A stretch of DNA of 5,062 nucleotides. Origin: Kiloniellales bacterium. GTDB lineage: Bacteria; Pseudomonadota; Alphaproteobacteria; Kiloniellales; JAKSDN01. The position numbers and the translations under genes were made by a program. This document shows positions 1-5,062 of this stretch, piece after piece. The stretch is taken from NCBI GenBank assembly GCA_022360075.1, contig JAKSDN010000751.1, positions 1 to 5,062 of the forward strand, given 5' to 3'. Within the stretch, counting starts at the first letter, position 1. Every line of letters begins with the position of its first letter. The notes under the pieces were generated by a model. The model searched no databases and was not told the DNA's origin. It worked only from the letters and a program-made list of their open reading frames with translations.

Positions 1-1
1 C

Positions 2-697
2 GATCGCCTGGCCAAGGGGCTGGAGCTCGGCGTCAGCGACTACCTGATCAAGCCGATCGACCGCAACGAGCTCCTGGCCCGCTCGCGCACCCAGATCCGG
101 CGCCGGCGCTACCACGACCGCCTGCGCAACACGCTCCAGCGTAGCGTCTCCATGGCCTACACCGACGCGCTCACCGGGCTCTACAACAGGCGCTACATGA
201 ACGCCAACCTGGACCGCAAGATCATGGAGATCTCCGACACGGCGAAGCCCGTGTCCCTGGTCCTGTTCGATATCGATCACTTCAAGCAGATCAACGACCT
301 GCACGGACATGCCGCCGGCGACGAGGTGCTCAAGGCGATCGCCAGCCGGATCACCATCAGCGTGCGCGACATCGATCTGGTGGCACGCTACGGCGGCGAG
401 GAGTTCGTCGTGATCATGCCCGACACGCCGGCCAAGATCGCGCTGCGCGTGGCGGAGCGGCTGCGCCAGCAGGTCGATAACGAGCCCTTCCCGGTCAGCG
501 GCGTGGACAAGCCCCTCTCGGTGACCATCTCGCTGGGCGTGGCCACGACCTTCGACCCGATGGAGGAGGCCGACAGCCTCCTCAAGCGCGCCGACGAGGC
601 GCTCTACAAGGCCAAGAACAAGGGGCGCAACTGCGTGGTCTCGGCGCGCGAGTCGCCGAGATCCTATCTCGAGGCCGCGGCGGCAGCCGGTCTCTGA
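2..697 (+). CDS. pleD: PleD-like response regulator / diguanylate cyclase, C-terminal part (5' truncated)
   Basis: The reading frame is open from base 2, so the gene starts outside the window; 231 residues are visible. Residues 1-25 are the end of a receiver domain: the DYLIKP stretch is its beta-5 strand with the conserved Lys at residue 17. A basic linker (about 25-50) leads into a complete GGDEF domain (about 53-215). This shows DALTGLYNRR, the metal/substrate motif FDIDHFKQIND (about 89-99), the active-site GGEEF at 131-135 and an RxxD inhibitory site (RDID, 122-125) five residues before it. The enzyme should therefore condense two GTP into cyclic di-GMP and be feedback-inhibited by it. 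The IDRNELLARSRTQI linker and the RYGGEEFVVIMPDT core closely resemble Caulobacter PleD (REC-REC-GGDEF), a cytoplasmic regulator of the motile-to-sessile switch. An upstream first receiver domain is expected but not visible. The gene converges on rpmG. The visible ATG at 152 is internal, because homology continues upstream of it. Confidence 0.93.
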   Translation, partial: DRLAKGLELGVSDYLIKPIDRNELLARSRTQIRRRRYHDRLRNTLQRSVSMAYTDALTGLYNRRYMNANLDRKIMEISDTAKPVSLVLFDIDHFKQINDLHGHAAGDEVLKAIASRITISVRDIDLVARYGGEEFVVIMPDTPAKIALRVAERLRQQVDNEPFPVSGVDKPLSVTISLGVATTFDPMEEADSLLKRADEALYKAKNKGRNCVVSARESPRSYLEAAAAAGL

Positions 698-725
698 CCG
701 CTTCGTCGCTCGCGCCGGCAACGAA

Positions 726-748
726 AAAGGCCGCCCGAGGCGGCCTTT
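726..748. terminator. Bidirectional rho-independent terminator between pleD and rpmG
   Basis: The two arms (726-735 and 739-748) are perfect 10-bp complements (AAAGGCCGCC / GGCGGCCTTT) around a 3-nt loop. The hairpin lies 28 bp after the pleD stop and 27 bp after the rpmG stop, in a convergent arrangement. The minus-strand transcript ends in five U's (724-728) and the plus-strand one in three, so termination should be stronger for rpmG. Confidence 0.88.
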
Positions 749-775
749 CGCATCTTCGCAATGCTGCGCCGGGCG

Positions 776-943
776 CTACTTCATCTTGCTTTCCTTGAAC
801 ATCACGTGCTTGCGCGCCACCGGGTCGTACTTGCGCATCTCGAGCTTGTCGGTCGTGGTCCGCGTATTCTTCTTGGTGACGTAGAAATAGCCCGTGTCGG
901 CGGTGCTCACGAGCTTGATGAGCTGGGTCGAGGGCTTGGCCAT
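776..943 (-). CDS. rpmG: 50S ribosomal protein L33, zinc-free (C-minus) form
   Basis: This small gene encodes 55 residues, the usual length for L33. It begins [20 protein letters not shown] and ends in the [15 protein letters not shown] pattern. The central [10 protein letters not shown] segment and [14 protein letters not shown] are family hallmarks. L33 is a small protein of the large ribosomal subunit, near the E site. The protein has no cysteine, so it lacks the two CxxC zinc-binding pairs found in the C-plus paralogues and should be zinc-independent. The ATG at 943 is supported by a GAGGA ribosome-binding site 7 nt upstream and by the conserved MAKP start. It follows the NUDIX gene by 65 bp, has its own likely promoter there, and ends at a strong terminator. 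Confidence 0.97.
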   Translation of the reverse strand: MAKPSTQLIKLVSTADTGYFYVTKKNTRTTTDKLEMRKYDPVARKHVMFKESKMK

Positions 944-950
944 GTCTCGG

Positions 951-955
951 TCCTC
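951..955 (-). promoter_or_regulatory. Shine-Dalgarno sequence of rpmG
   Basis: On the minus strand GAGGA lies 7 nt before the rpmG ATG. It is a near-ideal site, clearly better than those before the other minus-strand genes here, and it fixes the start. Confidence 0.8.
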
Positions 956-984
956 AAGAGGCTTCTTCGATCATCTGGCGGGCG

Positions 985-1012
985 ACAATAGCGGGCCTCT
1001 TGGCCGAGTCAA
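985..1012 (-). promoter_or_regulatory. Probable sigma-70-type promoter of rpmG
   Basis: On the minus strand TTGACT (1012-1007, five of six matches to the -35 consensus) is followed after 16 bp by TATTGT (990-985, four of six matches to the -10 box, including the key TA and final T). Transcription would start near 978, giving a leader of about 35 nt that contains the GAGGA site. The -35 box overlaps the TGA stop of the NUDIX gene (1011-1009). The assignment comes from sequence alone; alphaproteobacterial promoters tolerate weak -10 boxes, so this match is better than average. Confidence 0.65.
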
Positions 1013-1686
1013 GCCGGGGCTGCCGTCCCGTCCGGCGCCGAGCGGCGCTTTCCGGCCCCGGTCCAGAAGAACCGGGCGGCCGGGCGCGCCGGCTGCGTGC
1101 GATGGACCCGGGCCTCGGCCAGCACGAGGCGGCTGATCTCGGCGGAAGGCAGGCGCGCGAACTCGGCGAACGGCCGCCAGCCTAGGTTCTCGAGCTCTCC
1201 ATCGCCACCCAGGGCGCCCTCGGCCAGATCGCCGTCGGCCAGGAAGAAACGGGTGTGAAAGCGAAGCGGCGCGCTCGACGGGGTAATCGCACGGGCCACG
1301 AGGCGCAGGGCGGAGAAGGCCGGGCGCAGACCGGCCCGCTGGTAGGCCTGCCAACAGCCCCCGCTCGGGCCCGTGGTCCCTTCCGGCGCGGGCGAGCCCA
1401 GCAGCAGGCCGGTTTCCTCGTAGAGCTCGCGCAGAGCCGCCCGGGCAAAGGCCGCCAGGCGGCGCTCGGTCGCCGCGCCCAGCCCCTGCGGCTGGGCCGG
1501 CAGATCTTCGCTGAAGCCGCTCGCCCGGCTGTCTGGAGGCGCCAGGACTCCGCCTGGGAAGACGTAGCGGCCGGGCATGAACTTGGCCGTCGCCCCGCGC
1601 TGGCCGGTCAGCACCGCGAGACCGCGGCCTTGCCGGCGCAAAAGGATGATCGAGGCTGCGTCGCGCGGCTTGGCCGCCGCGCTCAC
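1009..1686 (-). CDS. NUDIX hydrolase, NUDT7/NUDT19-like with an insertion in the NUDIX box
   Basis: The 225-residue protein is cytoplasmic, with no signal peptide. The NUDIX fold starts at about residue 10 (DAASIILLRR). The NUDIX box is split: FPGG lies at 43-46 and the catalytic helix RELYEETGLLL at 86-96, with the metal-binding glutamates E87, E90 and E91 present. Between them sits a linker about 26 residues longer than the classical G-x5-E-x7-RE spacing. This layout is typical of NUDT19-like enzymes, some of which hydrolyse CoA and acyl-CoA diphosphates; the substrate here cannot be told from sequence. After the box, ITPSSAPLRFHTRFFLA (about 134-150) is the conserved next strand of this group. 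The start is GTG at 1686, inside the end of the upstream protease gene (GTGA overlap). No good ribosome-binding site is visible, which fits translational coupling. The C-terminal 20 residues are basic and proline/alanine-rich and look disordered. Family call is secure; substrate is unknown. Confidence 0.9.
   Translation of the reverse strand: MSAAAKPRDAASIILLRRQGRGLAVLTGQRGATAKFMPGRYVFPGGVLAPPDSRASGFSEDLPAQPQGLGAATERRLAAFARAALRELYEETGLLLGSPAPEGTTGPSGGCWQAYQRAGLRPAFSALRLVARAITPSSAPLRFHTRFFLADGDLAEGALGGDGELENLGWRPFAEFARLPSAEISRLVLAEARVHRTQPARPAARFFWTGAGKRRSAPDGTAAPA
1683..1686 (-). other. 4-nt stop/start overlap (GTGA) coupling protease and NUDIX genes
   Basis: On the minus strand the NUDIX start GTG (1686-1684) overlaps the protease stop TGA (1685-1683). 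Such overlaps commonly mark one transcript with termination-reinitiation coupling. The lack of a recognisable ribosome-binding site before the GTG supports reinitiation. Confidence 0.85.
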
Positions 1687-3332
1687 GGATGGGCGCCAGG
1701 CGAGAACGCCGATCCGGTCGCTTGTCCGGGCAGGGGTGCGGCCAGGGCGGCTGTCGGGAGGCTGTGGAGCCGCGAGACCTGGTCGGCGCCGCGCCGCGCG
1801 GTGTCCGGTACGCCGTTCAAAGCGCGAGCGTAGAGCACTGGATCGGCCAAGAGGCGCTTGGCGACCTCCTTGTCCAGCTCGTTGTCGCCATCGAACAGGG
1901 GGCAGTGCTCGCGCAGGGCGTCGATCGCCGCCGTGTCGTTCGGGGCGATATCTCGATTGCGGATCGCCTTGTCGATCGGGAACAAGCCGCTGCGCAGACC
2001 TTTCAAGACCTCGTCCGGAGTCTCGAAGCCCTCGCTGGTGCAGATGTCGGGGACCACGCCCCGGCCGTTAAGACCGTATCCCGTCGGGGCGTGAAAGCGC
2101 GCCCAGGTCAGGGTGAGCTCGCCTTCGTTCGGCAGGCGCAGGACCGTCTGCACCGTGCCCTTGCCGAAGGAGGTGCTGCCAACGACGACCGCACGGCCGG
2201 CATCCTGGAGCGCGGCGGCGACGATCTCCGAGGCCGAAGCCGAGTGGCCGTTGATCAGCACGACCACCGGGTGCTCGTCGGTCAGGGTCCCGGATTTGGC
2301 ATCGAAATACTGGTGGCTGTCCGGATGGCGGCCATGGGTCGAGACGATCCGGCCGTTCGCCAGGAAGAGGTCGGAGACGCTCACCGACTGATCGAGCAGG
2401 CCGCCAGGGTTGTTGCGGAGGTCGAGAATGAAGCCCTCGAGACGGACGCCGAGCTCCTCCTGCGCCTGGCGGACCTTCTTGCGCAGGGTGCGGGCCGTGC
2501 TCTGGTTGAAGCCGGAGACCCGGATGTAGCCGATGTTGCCCTCGGCGTTGTACTTGACGGTCTGGGGCACGATGTGGGCGCGGGTGACCGAGATCACCTG
2601 CGGCGCCCGCTCACCCTTGCGGTCGACCGTCAGCGTCACCGAGCTGCGCAGCGGCCCGCGCAGCCGCCGCACGACCTCGCGCTGCGTGAGGCCCTTCACC
2701 GGCGTGCCGTCGATCTGAACGATGACGTCGCCGTCGAGCAGCCCGGCGTTCTCGGCCGGGGTGTTCTCCATGACCGAGAGGACCTTAACGCCCTCGTCGA
2801 TCAGGCTGATGCGCACGCCGATACCGCCGAAGCCGTCGCGACTGGCGCGGTTCTCGCGCGCTTCCTCACGCCCGGCGTAGCGTGAGAAGCTGTCGAGCTC
2901 CGCCGTGACGCCGTCGAACACCGCCTCGTAGACGTCCTCCGCGCCCGAACGGGCGAGCTGGACGGAATGGCGCCGGCCGGTGCCGATGGTCGCAGCCGTG
3001 ATGTCCGCCCAGCCGTCGGCGTCCTGTTCGGCGGCGGCCTCGAAGGCCCCGGCCTCGCGCCCGTTGACGGAGACCGTGATCTGCTTGCCGCGGCGCAGGA
3101 TCTCGATCGAGGGATCGATGCTCGAGAGGTTCTCGATCCCGGCGAGGGCCAGGCTGGCGACCGAGACGTCCTCGATATAGATGTCGGCCACGTCCTGAAA
3201 GCCGGCGGCGAACATGCGGCTGGCCCGGTCGTCCTCGTAGGCCAGGTTCGCATCGGAGCTCCGGTTCGCACAGCTTCCGAGCGCGACGAGAACGCCCAGC
3301 GCAACCGAAAAGCACGCGGCTCGGCGAAGCAT
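1683..3332 (-). CDS. S41-family C-terminal processing peptidase with PDZ domain, probable lipoprotein
   Basis: The 549-residue protein is a serine protease of the CtpA/Prc type. Residues 1-21 form a signal peptide: MLRR, a hydrophobic stretch, then LGSC with Cys21 as the likely lipidated residue. That would place it in the periplasm, anchored to a membrane. Residues about 35-160 are a poorly defined N-terminal domain. A PDZ domain spans about 167-250 (GIGVRISL, AENAGLLDGDVIVQIDG). The peptidase core follows, with DLRNNPGGLLD (about 304-314), the nucleophile Ser366 in HSASASEI and the general-base Lys391 in SFGKGTVQ. The Ser-Lys gap of 25 equals that of E. coli Prc, so the enzyme looks active. 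These enzymes trim or degrade proteins from exposed C-termini. The ATG at 3332 was chosen because it places the signal peptide correctly; a GGAG lies only 3 nt upstream. The frame stays open to a TTG at 3476 and has GTGs at 3386 and 3371, but these add non-conserved residues before the signal. The gene overlaps the NUDIX gene by 4 nt. Confidence 0.92.
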   Translation of the reverse strand: MLRRAACFSVALGVLVALGSCANRSSDANLAYEDDRASRMFAAGFQDVADIYIEDVSVASLALAGIENLSSIDPSIEILRRGKQITVSVNGREAGAFEAAAEQDADGWADITAATIGTGRRHSVQLARSGAEDVYEAVFDGVTAELDSFSRYAGREEARENRASRDGFGGIGVRISLIDEGVKVLSVMENTPAENAGLLDGDVIVQIDGTPVKGLTQREVVRRLRGPLRSSVTLTVDRKGERAPQVISVTRAHIVPQTVKYNAEGNIGYIRVSGFNQSTARTLRKKVRQAQEELGVRLEGFILDLRNNPGGLLDQSVSVSDLFLANGRIVSTHGRHPDSHQYFDAKSGTLTDEHPVVVLINGHSASASEIVAAALQDAGRAVVVGSTSFGKGTVQTVLRLPNEGELTLTWARFHAPTGYGLNGRGVVPDICTSEGFETPDEVLKGLRSGLFPIDKAIRNRDIAPNDTAAIDALREHCPLFDGDNELDKEVAKRLLADPVLYARALNGVPDTARRGADQVSRLHSLPTAALAAPLPGQATGSAFSPGAHP

Positions 3333-3576
3333 CGTCTCCGTCCGAGCACGCCAAGGCTGCTTTCGGCTCACAGCGTCAAACGTCACCGGTCCTGGGCTCC
3401 CTAGCGAATTCGGCCCGCGAACGCGGGTCTTTGTTCCTTGTTGATAGCAAGAAAATTCCCAAAAGTCTTGCGGCAAGGCGGGGCGCCGCCGTGAACCCCG
3501 GAGTAAGCCGTTTCCCGGTCAAAATGGCGTTAACGGGCCGAAATCGCGCCCTTGAAGAGCGCGCCTCAAGGCCTTG
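3333..3576 (-). promoter_or_regulatory. Intergenic leader between rnr and the protease gene, likely holding the protease promoter
   Basis: No gene is supported in these 244 bp. Next to the rnr stop is a weak hairpin, listed separately. Positions 3428-3470 are conspicuously A+T-rich against the local background and contain two inverted repeats: CTTG-N7-CAAG (3437-3451) and CTTG-N3-CAAG (3467-3477). Closer to the protease, 3414-3427 is a palindromic CCCGCG-AA-CGCGGG. A lone TTGACG (3379-3374 on the minus strand) has no acceptable -10 box at 16-18 bp. The region is long enough and compositionally right for a promoter, but I could not identify a convincing -35/-10 pair. Confidence 0.45.
3545..3563 (-). 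terminator. Possible weak terminator of rnr
   Basis: Arms 3545-3551 and 3557-3563 can form a 7-bp stem (one G-U pair) with a 5-nt loop, starting 13 nt after the rnr stop. Only AUUUC follows on the minus strand, so the U-tract is poor. It may be an inefficient terminator or simply an mRNA-end-stabilising hairpin, allowing read-through into the protease gene. Confidence 0.4.
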
Positions 3577-5062
3577 TTACCGGTTCCGGGAGCGCCTTTG
3601 CCCGCGCGAGGAGGCTGGCCGCCGCGGCCCGCCCCGCTGCCGCCCGCGGCGCGGGGGGCGCAGGTGATCGGCCTCCGCGTCCGGCTCTCGGTCGGGCTCG
3701 CGCAGCCGCATGACCAGGCCTCCGGTCAGGGGGTCGGCCTCCGTCAGCTCCACCGTCAGGCGCTCGCCGAGGCGGTAGCAGCGGCCCCAGCGCCGGCCGA
3801 GCAGGCAGTGAGCCGCCTCGACGTGATCGTAGAAGTCCTCCGGCAGACTGGATATCGGCACCAGCCCGTCGGCGCCAGTGTCGTCGAGACTGACGAACAA
3901 GCCGAAGCGGGTAACCCCGGTCACCCGGCCCCGGAAGGCCGCACCGATCCTATCCTGCAAGAAAGCCGCGACGAAGCGGTCCATCGCGTCGCGCTCGGCG
4001 GCTTGGGCGCGGCGCTCCGTCTCCGAAAGATGCCGGCCAGCCTCCTCGAAGCGCTCGGCATCGCCGGGCCCGAGGCCGTCGCCGCCGAGCCCGAGACCGG
4101 TGATCAACGCGCGATGGACCAGCAGGTCGGGGTAGCGCCGGATCGGCGAGGTGAAGTGGGCGTAGTGGGTCAGGGCCAGGCCGAAATGGCCGATGTTGCG
4201 CGGCGCGTAGGCGGCGCGGCTCTGGGCGCGCAGCACCAGCTCGGAGATCATCGGCGCCTCGGGACGGCCGGCCACCTTGTCCAGGAGCTGGGCGAAGACC
4301 CGGGGGCGAACGACCTGGCCGCGCGCGAAGCTTAGGTCCAGACTACGCAGGACCTGACGCAAGGCCTCGAGCTTGATCGGGTCGGGGGCATCGTGAATGC
4401 GGTACATGCAGGGCTGCCGGAGCCGCTCGAGCGTCTCGGCCGCCGCCACGTTCGCCGTGATCATGAACTCCTCGATCAGGCGATGGCTGTCCAGCCGCGC
4501 CACCGGCGCGATCGCGGCGACCGCGCCCTTGGCGTCGAAGGACACCTTGCGCTCCGGCAGGTCGAGGTCGAGCACGCCGCGCGCGTCGCGGGCCTGCGCC
4601 AAGGCCCGATAGGCGCCGTAGAGCGGCTCGATTACCTTGCCGAGCAGGGGCTCGAGCGCGGCAGGGGCCTCGCCGTCCCGAGCCGCCTGCACGTCCTCGT
4701 AGGTCAGCCGAGCGGCCGAGCGCATCACCGCGCGGGTGAAGCGATGACGCCTCAGCCGGCCTTCGGCGTCGATCCAGAGGTGGGCGGCAAGGCAGGGCCG
4801 GTCCTCTCCGGGTTTCAGGGAGCACCAGCCATTCGACAGGGCCTCGGGCAGCATCGGCACGACCCGGTCGGGGAAATAGACCGAGTTGCCGCGCTCGTAG
4901 GCCGCGCGGTCGAGCGGGCTGCCGCTGCGCACGTAGTGGGCGACGTCGGCGATCGCGACGATCAGGTGCCAACCGCCGGCATTGGCGGGATCGCTGTCCG
5001 GCTCGGCGAAGACGGCGTCGTCGAAATCCCGCGCGTCGGCGCCGTCGATCGTGACCAGAGGC
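3577..5062 (-). CDS. rnr: Ribonuclease R, C-terminal part (5' end beyond the window)
   Basis: The minus-strand frame is open to the window edge and encodes 494 visible residues, so the start and the N-terminal cold-shock domains lie outside. RNase R is a processive 3'-to-5' exoribonuclease that degrades structured RNA, including damaged rRNA and stalled mRNAs. The visible part opens with TIDGADARDFDDAV (residues 4-17), whose four aspartates (6, 12, 14, 15) match the magnesium-binding set of RNase II/R. It continues through the RNB domain with EEFMI (about 197-201) and the RNase II family signature, including HFTSPIRRYPDLLVH (302-316). An S1 RNA-binding domain spans about 375-453 (GRVTGVTRFGLFVSL, DGLVPISSL). 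The last 40 residues are a low-complexity Arg/Pro-rich tail, analogous to the basic Lys-rich tail of E. coli RNase R that helps with structured substrates. An ATG at 4932 is internal: catalytic-motif homology runs upstream of it to the window edge. Confidence 0.95.
   Translation of the reverse strand, partial: PLVTIDGADARDFDDAVFAEPDSDPANAGGWHLIVAIADVAHYVRSGSPLDRAAYERGNSVYFPDRVVPMLPEALSNGWCSLKPGEDRPCLAAHLWIDAEGRLRRHRFTRAVMRSAARLTYEDVQAARDGEAPAALEPLLGKVIEPLYGAYRALAQARDARGVLDLDLPERKVSFDAKGAVAAIAPVARLDSHRLIEEFMITANVAAAETLERLRQPCMYRIHDAPDPIKLEALRQVLRSLDLSFARGQVVRPRVFAQLLDKVAGRPEAPMISELVLRAQSRAAYAPRNIGHFGLALTHYAHFTSPIRRYPDLLVHRALITGLGLGGDGLGPGDAERFEEAGRHLSETERRAQAAERDAMDRFVAAFLQDRIGAAFRGRVTGVTRFGLFVSLDDTGADGLVPISSLPEDFYDHVEAAHCLLGRRWGRCYRLGERLTVELTEADPLTGGLVMRLREPDREPDAEADHLRPPRRGRQRGGPRRPASSRGQRRSRNR

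Noticed and set aside
761..991. 76-codon plus-strand frame covering rpmG
   Set aside because: The opposite strand encodes an unmistakable L33 protein with its own ribosome-binding site; the plus frame shows no homology I recognise.
1255..1833. 192-codon plus-strand frame opposite the NUDIX gene
   Set aside because: It is Arg/Ala/Gly-rich, has no motif, and is a shadow of the NUDIX and protease coding frames.
1689..2885. 398-codon open frame on the plus strand opposite the protease gene
   Set aside because: It lies entirely antisense to a gene with clear catalytic motifs, has low-complexity Ala/Arg/Asp/Val-rich composition and no recognisable domain. Long antisense frames are expected in DNA this GC-rich.
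3374..3379. TTGACG as a -35 box for the protease gene
   Set aside because: At 16-18 bp downstream on the minus strand the sequence is GC-rich (around CCTTGG) with no plausible -10 box.
3431..3667. 78-codon plus-strand frame across the rnr-protease gap
   Set aside because: It has no domain, overlaps the rnr tail antisense, and turns into low-complexity Arg/Pro/Gly. Not supported as a gene.
3574..4335. 253-codon open frame on the plus strand opposite rnr
   Set aside because: It mirrors the RNB and S1 coding sequence of rnr, shows no family motif, and is explained by third-position GC bias.
4932..5062. A complete rnr gene starting at the ATG at 4932
   Set aside because: Upstream of that ATG the same frame encodes the essential four-aspartate motif of the catalytic domain, so the ATG is internal and the gene is cut by the window edge.

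Overview
The window is about two-thirds G+C and fully chromosomal in character. It looks like an alphaproteobacterium, probably Rhodospirillales or a near relative. That placement rests on a PleD-type diguanylate cyclase and a zinc-free L33 protein of alphaproteobacterial type, and on my recollection that the order rnr, (variable gene), NUDIX, rpmG, pleD recurs in that class. No mobile element, CRISPR array, tRNA or rRNA is visible.

Layout: positions 2-697 (+ strand) hold the 3' part of a pleD-like gene, running from the end of its last receiver domain through a complete GGDEF domain. It converges on a minus-strand block, and a perfect 10-bp hairpin at 726-748 separates the two as a bidirectional terminator. 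Read on the minus strand from right to left, the block is rnr (RNase R, 5' end outside the window), a 244-bp intergenic region, an S41-family C-terminal processing protease with a lipoprotein signal, a NUDIX hydrolase whose GTG start overlaps the protease stop by 4 nt, and rpmG (ribosomal protein L33, 55 aa). rpmG has a convincing sigma-70-type promoter of its own, and the -35 box of that promoter overlaps the NUDIX stop codon.

How the genes may work together: rnr (structured-RNA decay), the envelope protease and the NUDIX enzyme form a loose housekeeping or quality-control neighbourhood. The protease and NUDIX genes are very probably co-transcribed and translationally coupled. rpmG can be expressed independently of them, as expected for a ribosomal protein. 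pleD makes or regulates cyclic di-GMP and is unrelated in function; it is only a convergent neighbour.

I found no clear undescribed system. The points most worth a second look are the divided N-terminal domain of the protease, the insertion inside the NUDIX box, the A+T-rich leader of the protease operon with two CTTG/CAAG inverted repeats, and the compact promoter/stop arrangement before rpmG.
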